This document shows positions 24,626 to 33,288 of a DNA stretch of 64,000 nucleotides, piece after piece. How positions within the stretch are numbered: the stretch's first letter is position 1; each line of letters opens with the position of its first letter. This stretch comes from Phycisphaerales bacterium (GTDB lineage Bacteria > Planctomycetota > Phycisphaerae > UBA1845 > UTPLA1), in the NCBI GenBank assembly GCA_020639075.1, contig JACKHI010000001.1, positions 4,154,001 through 4,218,000 on the forward strand. The letters are read 5' to 3'. Both the position numbers and the translations under genes were made by a program. The notes beneath the pieces are model-generated. The model was not told where the DNA came from, did no database searches, and saw nothing but the letters and a program-made list of their open reading frames with translations.

Positions 24626-26719
24626 ATGGCGGCGGCGACACCGATCATCCGGGCGACGAATTTCGTTCACGAGCATCGTGGGATTGCATTCCCGATCCTC
24701 GCGATGTCGCTCATTCTCGTCATTCTCATTCCGCTGCCGACGCCTGTCCTCGACTTCCTGCTTGTCGCCAACATCACGCTCAGCGCCGTCGTGCTGCTGA
24801 CTGTGATGTACATGAACGGTCCGTTGGAATTCTCGTCATTCCCGTCGCTCCTGCTATCAATGACGCTACTGAGACTTGTGTTGAACACGGCGACGACGCG
24901 TCTGATTCTGACCAACGCCGACGGAACGACGGCCGCGGCAGGTCGCGTGATCGAGGAGTTCAGCGCATTCGTGGCAGCGGGTTCGATCGCCGTCGGCGTC
25001 ATCATCTTCGTGATCATCACAGTGATTCAGTTTGTGGTCATCACGAAGGGCGCAACGCGCATCGCGGAAGTCGCCGCGCGATTCACGCTCGACGCCATGC
25101 CCGGCAAGCAGATGGCGATCGACGCCGACTTGTCGGCCGGCATGATCGACGAGGCCGAGGCCCGCCGTCGTCGCGAGAACATCACGCGCGAGGCGGATTT
25201 CTACGGCGCGATGGACGGTTCCAGCAAGTTTGTCCGCGGCGACGCGATTGCAGGCATCATCATCACGATCGTCAACATCTTCGGCGGTATCTACGTCGGC
25301 ATGGTCGAGAAGCACCTCGATCTGATGCAGTGCGTGGAGGTCTTTACGAAGCTCACGATCGGTGACGGTCTCGTCACGCAGGTTCCCGCGTTTCTCGTCT
25401 CCATCGCGGCGGGCATGATCGTCACGCGATCGACGGCCAAGAGCAGCATGGGCGAGGAACTCATCGGCCAGCTTGTTTCGCGACCAATCGCGATGATCCT
25501 CGCCTGCGGCTTCCTCGTGATCCTGCTCGCGACGCCGCTGCCGAAGCCGCCGCTCATGCTGATCGGCACAGGTCTCGGCGGCATCGGTTACATGCTGATA
25601 GGTCGCCAGAAGAAGGAACTCGAAGCGCAAGAGCGCAAGCGCGATATCAAGCCGAAGGAGCCGGAAAAGATCGAGAAGTGCCTGACAGTCGATGCCCTGG
25701 AACTCGAAGTCGGTTACGGACTGATCAAGCTCGTCGACAAGAAGCAGGGCGGCGATCTGCTCGATCGGATTCAGAATATCCGTCGACAGATTGCGACGGA
25801 GCTGGGCATCCTCGTTCCGCCGATCCGTATCCGGGACAACGTCGCCCTTCAGCCCAACGAGTACGTCGTGAAAATGCGCGGTGCGAAGATCGCGAAGGGC
25901 GAGACGATGCCGGGGCATTATCTCGCGATCGACTCCGGCGCCGTCAGCGAACCGATCCACGGCATCGATACGAAAGAGCCGGCGTTCGGACTGGATGCAC
26001 TTTGGATTCCGGAATCGGAACGCGCGACGGCCGAGCATCGCAACTACACGGTTGTCGGACCGTCAAGCGTGTTGTCGACGCACCTGACGGAGTTGATCAA
26101 ACGATACGCGGCGGAGTTGTTGAACCGCGAAGACGTCAACAAGCTCGTCGAGCACCTGAAGGAATCGAGCCCCAAACTTGTCGAGGAAGTCATTCCCGAC
26201 GTGATGAAGATGGGCGAATTGCAGTCCGTACTCTCGCTGCTATTGAAGGAGCGCGTGCCGGTGCGCGATCTCGGAACGATTCTCGAAACGCTCGGCGACT
26301 GGGCCCCGCGCACGAAGGACGCGGAGATTCTCGCGGAGTACGCCCGCAATGCCCTGGCGCGCACGATCTGCGAGCAATACATGGATGCGCAGTCGACGAT
26401 CCATGCGATCACGCTGGATCCGGCGCTGGAAGACGCGATCAACTCGAACGTCGAACGGACCGATCGTGGCGCGTTCATGTCGCTGCCGCCGGCCATGGCG
26501 ACGAAGATCGTGACAGGCGTGCGGGCCGAAATCGAGGCGGCTGCTGCAAAGTCCGGCGGGCATTCGCCGGTCGTTGTTGCGTCGCCGCAGGTGCGGCAGT
26601 GGGTCCGGCGGCTGATCGAATCGACGCTGCCCAATGTGGCCGTTATTGGATACAACGAAATCGTTCGCGGCGTAAACGTCCGAACCCATGGCATGGTGAC
26701 AATCGAAGATGAAGCTTAA
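24626..26719 (+). CDS. flhA: Flagellar export gate protein FlhA
   Basis: The 697-residue product has an N-terminal membrane domain (about 1-320) with the FHIPEP-type loop (RRRENITREADFYGAMDGSSKFVRGDAIAG) and a cytoplasmic C-terminal domain (about 345-690) for docking chaperone-substrate complexes. The region ENYVVGPSSV-like (here HRNYTVVGPSSVLSTHLTELI) and the final TLPNVAVIGYNEIV are typical. FlhA forms the nonameric ring of the export gate. Its stop is 11 bp inside the flhF start, so the genes are coupled. Confidence 0.96.
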   Translation: MAAATPIIRATNFVHEHRGIAFPILAMSLILVILIPLPTPVLDFLLVANITLSAVVLLTVMYMNGPLEFSSFPSLLLSMTLLRLVLNTATTRLILTNADGTTAAAGRVIEEFSAFVAAGSIAVGVIIFVIITVIQFVVITKGATRIAEVAARFTLDAMPGKQMAIDADLSAGMIDEAEARRRRENITREADFYGAMDGSSKFVRGDAIAGIIITIVNIFGGIYVGMVEKHLDLMQCVEVFTKLTIGDGLVTQVPAFLVSIAAGMIVTRSTAKSSMGEELIGQLVSRPIAMILACGFLVILLATPLPKPPLMLIGTGLGGIGYMLIGRQKKELEAQERKRDIKPKEPEKIEKCLTVDALELEVGYGLIKLVDKKQGGDLLDRIQNIRRQIATELGILVPPIRIRDNVALQPNEYVVKMRGAKIAKGETMPGHYLAIDSGAVSEPIHGIDTKEPAFGLDALWIPESERATAEHRNYTVVGPSSVLSTHLTELIKRYAAELLNREDVNKLVEHLKESSPKLVEEVIPDVMKMGELQSVLSLLLKERVPVRDLGTILETLGDWAPRTKDAEILAEYARNALARTICEQYMDAQSTIHAITLDPALEDAINSNVERTDRGAFMSLPPAMATKIVTGVRAEIEAAAAKSGGHSPVVVASPQVRQWVRRLIESTLPNVAVIGYNEIVRGVNVRTHGMVTIEDEA

Positions 26720-28196
26720 GACATACCAGGCACGAACGATGTCGGAGGCGCTCGCCAAGGTCAAGAAAGAGCTTGGGCCGGACGCCGTGATCCTGCACAC
26801 GCGAACCGTCAATCGCGGCGGCGTTCTCGGCGTCGGCGCTCGGCCGGTCGTCGAGATCACGGCGACGGCGGACGCTCGCGCCGCAACGCTGCGCCGGCCG
26901 GCGACCAGTCAGACCAGAATCGAAACGAACGATACGCCTGTGGAAGACGCCGGTCTCACTCGAAGCGTCGCCATGGCGCAGGCGGCGGTGAAGGCATACC
27001 AGGATGCCGGCAATGGAAACGGCAAACCTCAGCGGCCGGCGCCGCCTGCAAAAGCGCCCGCCGCTGCGCCGCCCTCCGTATCGGCCGTTCGACAGACTGT
27101 GCCCGTCGATCGACTGAGATTTCGCAGTGACGGCGAGCCGGCGCCGGAAATCCGTAAGTCGGTGAATCCGCAAGCGCCCGCTGCCGATGTGATCGATACG
27201 GCGTCGTTCGACTTGCCGATGCCGCCGGAGGTGAAGACGGATATCGCGATTAACGTGGATACTGACATTCGCAGTGAGATCGAGGAGATTCGCCAGATGG
27301 TGAAGAACCTCGTCGATCGTTCCGATCGATCGGCTTTCCCTGATGCCCCTGAATCCCTCACGAGCTTTTACTCCCATCTGATTTCGCAGGAAGTGGAAGA
27401 GCAGCTCGCGCGCGAACTGCTGCATCGCGCCGCGAAAAATCTCGGTGTTCGTCGGGACGTCCGCGTGGCCGACGAACTCGTGCGTATGGAATTGCGGCGA
27501 CTCGTCGGCGACATGCTGCCGTCCGCCTCGCCGCTGAAGCTCGCCAGGCCGGGGCGACCGACGATCGTTGCACTGGTCGGCCCGACGGGCGTCGGCAAGA
27601 CGACGACGATCGCGAAACTTGCGGCGAACATGAAACTCCGCGAGCGAAAGAGCGTCGGAATGATCACGATCGACTCTTATCGCATTGCGGCCGTCGAGCA
27701 GCTTCGAACGTATGCGCAGATTCTCAAGGTGCCGCTGATTTCCGTGTTGTCGCCAAGCGATCTTCGCAGCGCGATCGATCGTATGAGCAACATGGATCTC
27801 ATTCTCATCGACACGGCGGGCCGAAGCCCGAAGGACGATCCGCGAATCGCTGAGCTTCACGACTTTTTGCGAATAGCGCGGCCCGATCAGGTGCATCTCG
27901 TCTTGTCGAGCACGAGCCGCGATCGCACAACGCGCGAAGCGATCGAACGATTCCGACCGCTCGGCGTCACGCAGTTGATCTTCACGAAAGTAGACGAAGC
28001 CGTCGGACTGGGCGTGATCCTGAATACGCTCAAGCGCGTCAACATGCAGGTGTCGTACCTGACGAACGGCCAGGCGGTTCCGGACGACATCGAGATTGCC
28101 AGCACGAGCCGATTGGCCAGGCTCATTCTCGGCTTCGACGATCCCAACGACCTCGTCATGCGATCGCGCAACGAACGGCAGGAGGTGGCGGTATGA
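26709..28196 (+). CDS. flhF: Flagellar SRP-like GTPase FlhF
   Basis: This 495-residue protein has a B domain (about 1-60), a Pro/Ala-rich linker, an N domain, and a G domain with GPTGVGKTTTIAKLAANM (P loop), DSYRIAAVEQLRTYAQI, LIDTAGRSPKDD and TKVDEAVGLG. FlhF recruits the first flagellar components to the membrane and specifies the site of assembly, usually a pole. The neighbouring flhG gene encodes its activator and regulator. It ends with a 4-bp overlap with flhG (ATGA). Confidence 0.95.
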   Translation: MKLKTYQARTMSEALAKVKKELGPDAVILHTRTVNRGGVLGVGARPVVEITATADARAATLRRPATSQTRIETNDTPVEDAGLTRSVAMAQAAVKAYQDAGNGNGKPQRPAPPAKAPAAAPPSVSAVRQTVPVDRLRFRSDGEPAPEIRKSVNPQAPAADVIDTASFDLPMPPEVKTDIAINVDTDIRSEIEEIRQMVKNLVDRSDRSAFPDAPESLTSFYSHLISQEVEEQLARELLHRAAKNLGVRRDVRVADELVRMELRRLVGDMLPSASPLKLARPGRPTIVALVGPTGVGKTTTIAKLAANMKLRERKSVGMITIDSYRIAAVEQLRTYAQILKVPLISVLSPSDLRSAIDRMSNMDLILIDTAGRSPKDDPRIAELHDFLRIARPDQVHLVLSSTSRDRTTREAIERFRPLGVTQLIFTKVDEAVGLGVILNTLKRVNMQVSYLTNGQAVPDDIEIASTSRLARLILGFDDPNDLVMRSRNERQEVAV

Positions 28197-29080
28197 CTGC
28201 GCTGCCAACGGATCAGGCGACGGATCTTCGCCGCATGATGGCGAATCACGAAGCGGCGGTGCTGCCGATTGCGAAAGCAACGCGAACGGCAAAAGTCATT
28301 GCGGTCGCCAGCGGCAAGGGCGGCGTGGGCAAGACGAGTATCGCCGTGAATCTCGCCATCACGCTGTCGAAACGCGGTCGGCGCGTCGTATTGATCGACG
28401 CCGATCTTGGCACGGCCAATATTGACGTCGCCATGAACATTCACTCGGCGCACGACTTGTCGCACGTCATTCGGGGCGAGCGTTCGCTGGATGACGTCGC
28501 CGTGCGCGTCGATGAGAATCTATCGGTGATCGCGGGCGCATCGGGCATCGCCGGCGTCGCCGATCTCGGAGCGTTCGAACGTCAGCGCCTGCTTGAGGCG
28601 TTGGGGCGCATGGAGCGCGAGAGCGACGTGATTCTGCTCGATTGCGGCGCGGGCATTTCACAAAACGTGCTGGCCTTTGCTCAGACAGCGCATCGATTGT
28701 TGCTCGTCACGACGCCGGAGCCGACAGCCGTTGCCGATGTCTATGCCCTTGTGAAGGTGTTGAGTCGCACGCCGATCACGCCGCCGATCGGTCTCGTCGT
28801 GAACTGCGCCGATTCGGCAAGGGAAGGTCGGATGGTCTCCGATCGAGTCGCGTCTGTTGCGGCGAGATTTCTGAGTGTCGCGATTGACGATTTCGGGCAG
28901 ATACTGCGCGACGAAAATATGCCGTTGTCGATCAGGCGGCGATCTCCGCTGGTTTCGCTCGTCCCGCGATCGACGGCGGCGCGGGGCGTGGCAATACTGG
29001 CGGATCGAATACTATCGGGCGACAACGGGGCGAATCCAACGCCCGGTTTTTTTCGAAAATTGTTCGGCCATTTCTATTAA
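28193..29080 (+). CDS. flhG: MinD-like flagellar number regulator FlhG (FleN)
   Basis: The 295-residue ParA/MinD-type ATPase has a deviant Walker A ASGKGGVGKTSIAVNLA, a Walker B-type LIDADLGTANIDVAMN and LLDCGAGIS. The N-terminal peptide DQATDLRRMM (residues 7-16) matches the DQAxxLR activation motif by which FlhG stimulates FlhF GTP hydrolysis. The C-terminus (ATPGFFRKLFGHF-like, here NPTPGFFRKLFGHFY) is a candidate membrane-targeting helix. In Pseudomonas and Vibrio, FlhG limits flagellar number and can inhibit the master regulator. Confidence 0.95.
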   Translation: MTALPTDQATDLRRMMANHEAAVLPIAKATRTAKVIAVASGKGGVGKTSIAVNLAITLSKRGRRVVLIDADLGTANIDVAMNIHSAHDLSHVIRGERSLDDVAVRVDENLSVIAGASGIAGVADLGAFERQRLLEALGRMERESDVILLDCGAGISQNVLAFAQTAHRLLLVTTPEPTAVADVYALVKVLSRTPITPPIGLVVNCADSAREGRMVSDRVASVAARFLSVAIDDFGQILRDENMPLSIRRRSPLVSLVPRSTAARGVAILADRILSGDNGANPTPGFFRKLFGHFY

Positions 29081-29157
29081 TTCGGGGGCAAGGGCTGCCG
29101 ATGCCCTGAGTACGGCCACGACCGAGAACCATCGTGCGCCGTTGACGTAAAGGCATC

Positions 29158-29433
29158 GTGATTCGGCTATTCGGATCTATCTGCGGTTTGATCGTGTTCA
29201 GCTCGACGATTCTCGTCGGTCTCGTGACCGGCGCGGAGCCGGGCGTGCTGATTCCGCGCGCCGTGCAAGGGATGCTTGGCGGCGTTGCGCTCGGCCTTGC
29301 CGCGGGATGGATCGGGATGCACATCATTCGAGACGGAACCGTCAAGAATGACGCCGAAGAGCAAGCGAGTCACGACGAGAAGCCGAGTGCGGCCGACGAT
29401 CATCACGGCGACGTGACGGTGGTCGGCGGCTGA
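29158..29433 (+). CDS. Small predicted membrane protein between flhG and fliA
   Basis: The 91-residue product has an N-terminal hydrophobic helix (about 4-24) and a second (about 36-58, VQGMLGGVALGLAAGWIGMHII), then a charged His/Asp/Glu-rich tail of about 33 residues. GTG is the start, with AAAGG a few bases upstream. It lies 77 bp after flhG and 78 bp before fliA on the same strand, so it probably belongs to the operon. I do not recognise the family. The position suggests a local membrane partner of FlhF/FlhG or an anti-sigma-like factor, but the sequence alone gives no support for either. Confidence 0.7.
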   Translation: MIRLFGSICGLIVFSSTILVGLVTGAEPGVLIPRAVQGMLGGVALGLAAGWIGMHIIRDGTVKNDAEEQASHDEKPSAADDHHGDVTVVGG

Positions 29434-29511
29434 CTTCCCCAAATCCGGCGGCGAGCCGGAGCGAATTAACCGGGCATCGACACGGCGTCGACGACCCATG
29501 GAGCGGCGGAC

Positions 29512-30285
29512 ATGCTGGCGACAGACGTAGACATTCAGTCGGTGTGGTTGACATATAAGAAGTCGCCGACCGAAAAGCTGCGTAACGATCTCATCGAACA
29601 TTACGCGCAGCTCGTTCGCTTCAATGCCGAACGCGTTCATTCGAAGCTTCCGACGGAAGTCGACGTCGAGGATCTCGTTTCGGCCGGCATGTTCGGTCTG
29701 ATCGATGCGATCGACGCCTTCGATCTGGAGCGCGGCGTGAAGTTCGAGACGTATTGTTCACCGCGTGTTCGCGGCGCGATTCTCGACGAGCTGCGTTCGA
29801 TGGACTGGGTGCCGAGACTCGTCCGAAACCGATCGCAGCGCGTTCAGAATGCGACGAAGGAGCTGCAGAGCGAACTCGGTCGCATGCCGAGCGACAAGGA
29901 AGTGGCCTTGCGCATCGGCGTTTCCAAGGAAGAGTTCAAGCGTATCAAGCGCGACGGCAGCGCTGTCACGATGACGTCGTTGTCGCGAAAGGCGTTCACG
30001 ACCGATTCGACGCGCGACGTTTCCGAGGTCGAAATCCTCCGCGACGAGCGGGCGATGGATCCGCAGAAGGAACTCCAGAAGGAGGACCTCAAGACGCTGA
30101 TCCAGGCGAATCTCACGCCGACTGAACGTCTCATTCTCGTTCTGTATTACTACGAAGAACTGACGATGAAGGAAATCGGCCTCACGCTCGATCTTTCGGA
30201 AAGCCGCGTCAGTCAGATGCACTCCGCGATTGTCGATCGCCTTCGATTCCAACTCAAACAACGGACGCGAGAGTTCCGAATCTGA
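29512..30285 (+). CDS. fliA: RNA polymerase sigma-28 factor FliA
   Basis: The 257-residue sigma factor has region 2 (DVEDLVSAGMFGLIDAIDAFDLERGVKFETYCSPRVRGAILDELRSMDWVPRLVRNRSQRV), region 3 and region 4 with the helix-turn-helix SLTPTERLILVLYYYEELTMKEIGLTLDLSESRVSQM. It directs late flagellar genes (filament, stators, chemotaxis). The FlgM anti-sigma factor is not in this window. The gene follows the MinD-like and small membrane genes and ends the recognised flagellar run. Confidence 0.95.
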   Translation: MLATDVDIQSVWLTYKKSPTEKLRNDLIEHYAQLVRFNAERVHSKLPTEVDVEDLVSAGMFGLIDAIDAFDLERGVKFETYCSPRVRGAILDELRSMDWVPRLVRNRSQRVQNATKELQSELGRMPSDKEVALRIGVSKEEFKRIKRDGSAVTMTSLSRKAFTTDSTRDVSEVEILRDERAMDPQKELQKEDLKTLIQANLTPTERLILVLYYYEELTMKEIGLTLDLSESRVSQMHSAIVDRLRFQLKQRTREFRI

Positions 30286-30408
30286 CGTTTTCTTGCTGCG
30301 TCATTGATGTCGGCGTTTGCACCGCGTGTTGCCTCGCGTAAGCGGCGATGTGGACGTGTTTTGCGCTGGATTTCGGCGACTTTGCGCCGATTTCAGGGGG
30401 GCGCAAAA

Positions 30409-30424
30409 TGGCGCAAAATCTGCA
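30409..30424 (+). promoter_or_regulatory. Candidate sigma-54 promoter upstream of the gene at 30656
   Basis: TGGCGCAAAATCTGCA has the GG-N10-GC geometry (GG at 30410-30411, GC at 30422-30423) and a CTGCA -12 box. The -24 box is less complete than at flgB (TGGCGC instead of TGGCAC). It sits 232 bp before the ATG at 30656, so a long leader would be needed. It is a candidate only. Confidence 0.35.
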
Positions 30425-30655
30425 AACTCGACATCCCCGGTCGGTTTGAGCGGTTTTCTGATCGAGCCACGCTTCGCTATTCACTTTTCAATCCGGCGGC
30501 AGTACCTCAATGATCTGACTTGATCCCTGCGCCGCGGCGTATGGATGCGCTCAGGCGGTTGGATGGCCCGCGCTCAAGGCGTTCGGCAAGAATTGCCGAT
30601 AGGGTTGATGTGGGCCGATGAACCTCGTCTTCTTCCGCCGGGAGGATCGATCGCC

Positions 30656-30982
30656 ATGTCTTCCATTCCTCCGAACGCCATCGGCAGCGTGCTCCAGTCA
30701 GGCGTGGCGCAGCAGGCAGCATCTCAACAGAAGGATCGCGTCGAGAACGAGCAGACGGATGCATCGCGCGAGCTGACGGGTCGCGGCGGGACGGAGGACA
30801 TTCTGGAGATCGAGGAGACCGACGGCGGCACGAAAGTCGACGCCGACGGCGGCGGGTACGGCAGCCAGGGGCGCTACGACGGAGCGCCGGAAGAGGCGGC
30901 GGACGATTCAATGCTCGCGGAAGACGCGCCGGCGATCACGCACGACGAGGACGGTCGACCGCATCTGGATGTGTCGGCGTAG
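30656..30982 (+). CDS. Small conserved-looking protein downstream of fliA
   Basis: The 108-residue protein starts SSIPPNAIGSVLQSGVAQQAASQQKDRVENEQ and is then rich in Asp, Glu and Gly with no membrane segment. The first about 35 residues look like an amphipathic helix with the SSIPPN lead that I associate with short planctomycete proteins of unknown role. The ATG at 30656 is preferred because GGAGG lies 10 nt upstream; a longer frame from 30545 adds 37 residues without a ribosome-binding site. It follows fliA by 370 bp and shares its strand. Confidence 0.6.
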   Translation: MSSIPPNAIGSVLQSGVAQQAASQQKDRVENEQTDASRELTGRGGTEDILEIEETDGGTKVDADGGGYGSQGRYDGAPEEAADDSMLAEDAPAITHDEDGRPHLDVSA

Positions 30983-31607
30983 GTGTCGTTTCTTGGGTTC
31001 ATCACAGAATTTCGGGAACGGTGCGCCGCCGTTTCCCAGCGGGACGTGCATGCCGGGTTCATTCTGTCCCTACGGGCAACGCCGTGAACCGAACGCCCTA
31101 ATCAGTGCCTCGCTGTCTCAGCGTGTCGAATCATCCAGCGTACATGAGCATGACTCCGCCGTGAGGACACGGCGGCTCCGACTGGTGCTGCCGCCACTGC
31201 GTTCAGTTCACGGCGTTGCCCTACGGGACGACATCGGGGTTTGATGCCGCGTAACCCAGTAATGAATTGCTGGGCTATTCTCACATCGTCCCGAGGGGAC
31301 GAATCGATAATAGGCCGCCCCTCGAACGCTGGGGTCAATGAGGCGACACTCAACTATCGTCGTCTTGGCGCGACGGCGCGAAGACTGAGCGTTGGAGTCG
31401 GTCCGTCCCTACGGGCAATGTTAGAATTTCACATCGCAATCTCACACATGAATGGGTGGGCCTTTTCAGGGCGTCGCTAACGGGACGTTCCTGAGTGCCA
31501 TTGTGGATGCGAATTGCGTGTCACTATTTTCGTGATGATCTGTTTTCCTGGTCATCTTGGAGGGATTGGCGATGTTACGGCCGGCAACGCCGGCCTCTGC
31601 CGGGGCC
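30983..31607. other. Non-coding stretch carrying repeat elements
   Basis: No supported gene was found in these 625 bases. They contain the 164-bp palindromic element at 31066-31229 and, after it, loose fragments of the same kind of repeat: GGGCTATTCTC followed by CATCGTCCCGAGGGGACG near 31270-31302, TCCCTACGGGCAA near 31409, and GCTAACGGGACG near 31477. The neighbouring genes are convergent (plus strand left, minus strand right). Confidence 0.7.
31066..31229. repeat. 164-bp palindrome-ended dispersed repeat, copy A
   Basis: The element begins GTCCCTACGGGCAACGCC and ends GGCGTTGCCCTACGGGAC, so its ends are inverted repeats of about 18 bp with a mismatched TAC/GTA step. An internal hairpin (CCGCCGTG, AGGA, CACGGCGG) lies near 31157-31176. 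The same sequence, 164 bp long with about 18 substitutions by eye, recurs at 47701-47864. No coding frame is conserved. Confidence 0.85.
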
Positions 31608-33107
31608 TCACGATGGTGCTCGGGGGCGGGATCGCTTTGTCTTTGATTTGGGCTTTGCGGCGACGCTCGACTTGCTCTTGAGCCGTGACTCCGCGAACGC
31701 TGTCTGCAGCGACGGCTTGTCGATCGTAAATGTCATCGAACCGTCGCTGGAGAAGACATACACTCTTGCGGTGGTTCCTTCAATGCAGTGGCACGGCGCC
31801 GGGGCGAGGTCGACGTCGATCGTCCGCCCGTTGGGCCACGTTTCAAGGTAGCAGATCGATCCTTTGTCCAGGGATTCATATGCCCAATAGTACTCCATCG
31901 GCTGCGCGTTCGGGCGGCCTGTTCGTCCCTTCGTACGGAGAAGACTGTCTATCGTGGTCCGCGCCAATTTTTGTTCGGCGGGGTCTTTGGATGCGAGCTC
32001 GACGGCCTGCGGATCGACGCTGAATTGCGTGACAATGAGGCAGCGCTTGAGATCGCGGCCCGACTTGTTCGTGACGCGCGCGACGAGACCGCCTTCCGTT
32101 GCGGGGCGGCATCGCGCGCGAATGTCGCTTTCCCGCATTTCGCTACGGCGGCGCATCGGCGCCGCGGTTTCGATCAATTGTGCACGTAGCGCGCTCGATA
32201 CGAGACCCTCCAGTGCGCGCATTTTCAACTTGTCGTCCGTGGCCGTTGCGCGGGCTCGCGAAGAAGGCGTTCCGCAAATGAGTTGCTGAATTGGGTCGGC
32301 CAGGTCAGTCGCACCGCCATCCTCCGGCGGGTAGAGCGATTTCAGTATTTCGATTGCTTCGTTCACTTGTGACGCGTCCGCGTCTGACAGTTGCGTCAGA
32401 CTGGAGTTGACGAATCGATCCAGCGCTTGCTGACTCTGCCGAAGCGTCGCGAGCGTCGTCAGGCGCTCGTCGTTCGCGTCGAGCAGTTCGGCCAAATCCG
32501 AGGCGTTTGAAAAGTGCCAGTGACCGATCCGGCCGCGGGCGAACCCTTCGGAGAGATTCCGGCAGAGCATCGGCCATCGACCGTCGCTTGACGGCAGATT
32601 CATCATCTTCGGAAGCGTCGAGGGCGGGTCGTCCGCGTACGTCGCCGTCCAGCGGCCGCTGACGCCGCCTGCCATCAGGGGCATGGAGATGCCGTTCTTC
32701 AATTCGCGCGTTTCCACATCATACGTCGCACGGTGTCTGCCGATGCCGACATTCGTGCGTTGCGAAAGGACTTCGAATCCTTCGAGCGTCACGCCCCGGG
32801 AAAGATCGCACGTTCCGCGAAACACCTCGATTGTTGAAAGGGCGCCTGGTGACTTCCAGCGAATGTAGCCTTCGAGTCGTGCGTCGTCGTTGCTCAGGAT
32901 CACGAGCGTGCCGACAAGTTTCCTGCGGGATGATGACTCTCCGGCCAGTTTCCAGGTTCCGACGGGCGGTGCGAACCGGGCGGTCGCGGTTGCCGTGTCG
33001 GGTCTGGTCCAGCCGTCATCCGCCGATTGTGCGGCGGCGAATCCGGAATGCGCAAGCGTGCAGGCAAGGAGCAAGACTCCTATCAGCGCATGGCGACTTG
33101 TGGGCAT
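31608..33107 (-). CDS. Secreted protein of unknown function
   Basis: This 499-residue protein has a Sec-type signal peptide (about 1-27, LIGVLLLACTLAHSGFAAAQ). The next about 140 residues look like a beta-rich domain (VGTWKLAGESSSRRKLVGTLVILSNDDARLEGYIRW). A helical middle part (about 190-330) and a C-terminal beta-rich part (about 340-470, RVTNKSGRDLKRCLIVTQFS and SICYLETWPNGRTIDVDL) follow. The last about 20 residues are very basic (KSKSSVAAKPKSKTKRSRPR). I do not recognise a family. It is divergent from the glutamate-synthase-like gene. Confidence 0.7.
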   Translation of the reverse strand: MPTSRHALIGVLLLACTLAHSGFAAAQSADDGWTRPDTATATARFAPPVGTWKLAGESSSRRKLVGTLVILSNDDARLEGYIRWKSPGALSTIEVFRGTCDLSRGVTLEGFEVLSQRTNVGIGRHRATYDVETRELKNGISMPLMAGGVSGRWTATYADDPPSTLPKMMNLPSSDGRWPMLCRNLSEGFARGRIGHWHFSNASDLAELLDANDERLTTLATLRQSQQALDRFVNSSLTQLSDADASQVNEAIEILKSLYPPEDGGATDLADPIQQLICGTPSSRARATATDDKLKMRALEGLVSSALRAQLIETAAPMRRRSEMRESDIRARCRPATEGGLVARVTNKSGRDLKRCLIVTQFSVDPQAVELASKDPAEQKLARTTIDSLLRTKGRTGRPNAQPMEYYWAYESLDKGSICYLETWPNGRTIDVDLAPAPCHCIEGTTARVYVFSSDGSMTFTIDKPSLQTAFAESRLKSKSSVAAKPKSKTKRSRPRAPS

Positions 33108-33288
33108 TACGACTCCGGATTGCGGTTCTTCGGCACCAAGATTCTCTGTGAATTATATGTCATTGACGAAACCCCATTCAACCCGATGTTGTGAGGGGGC
33201 TGTGGTGCTTTGAATCCGGTTCGTGTCGCGGGCGGCCTTGGGGAAACCGACATATGGCCGTCTGTGCGTCATGGCTTAGCATAGGGCC

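Noticed and set aside
26643..28292. 549-aa minus-strand frame opposite flhF
   Set aside because: Shadow of flhF, which has all GTPase motifs.
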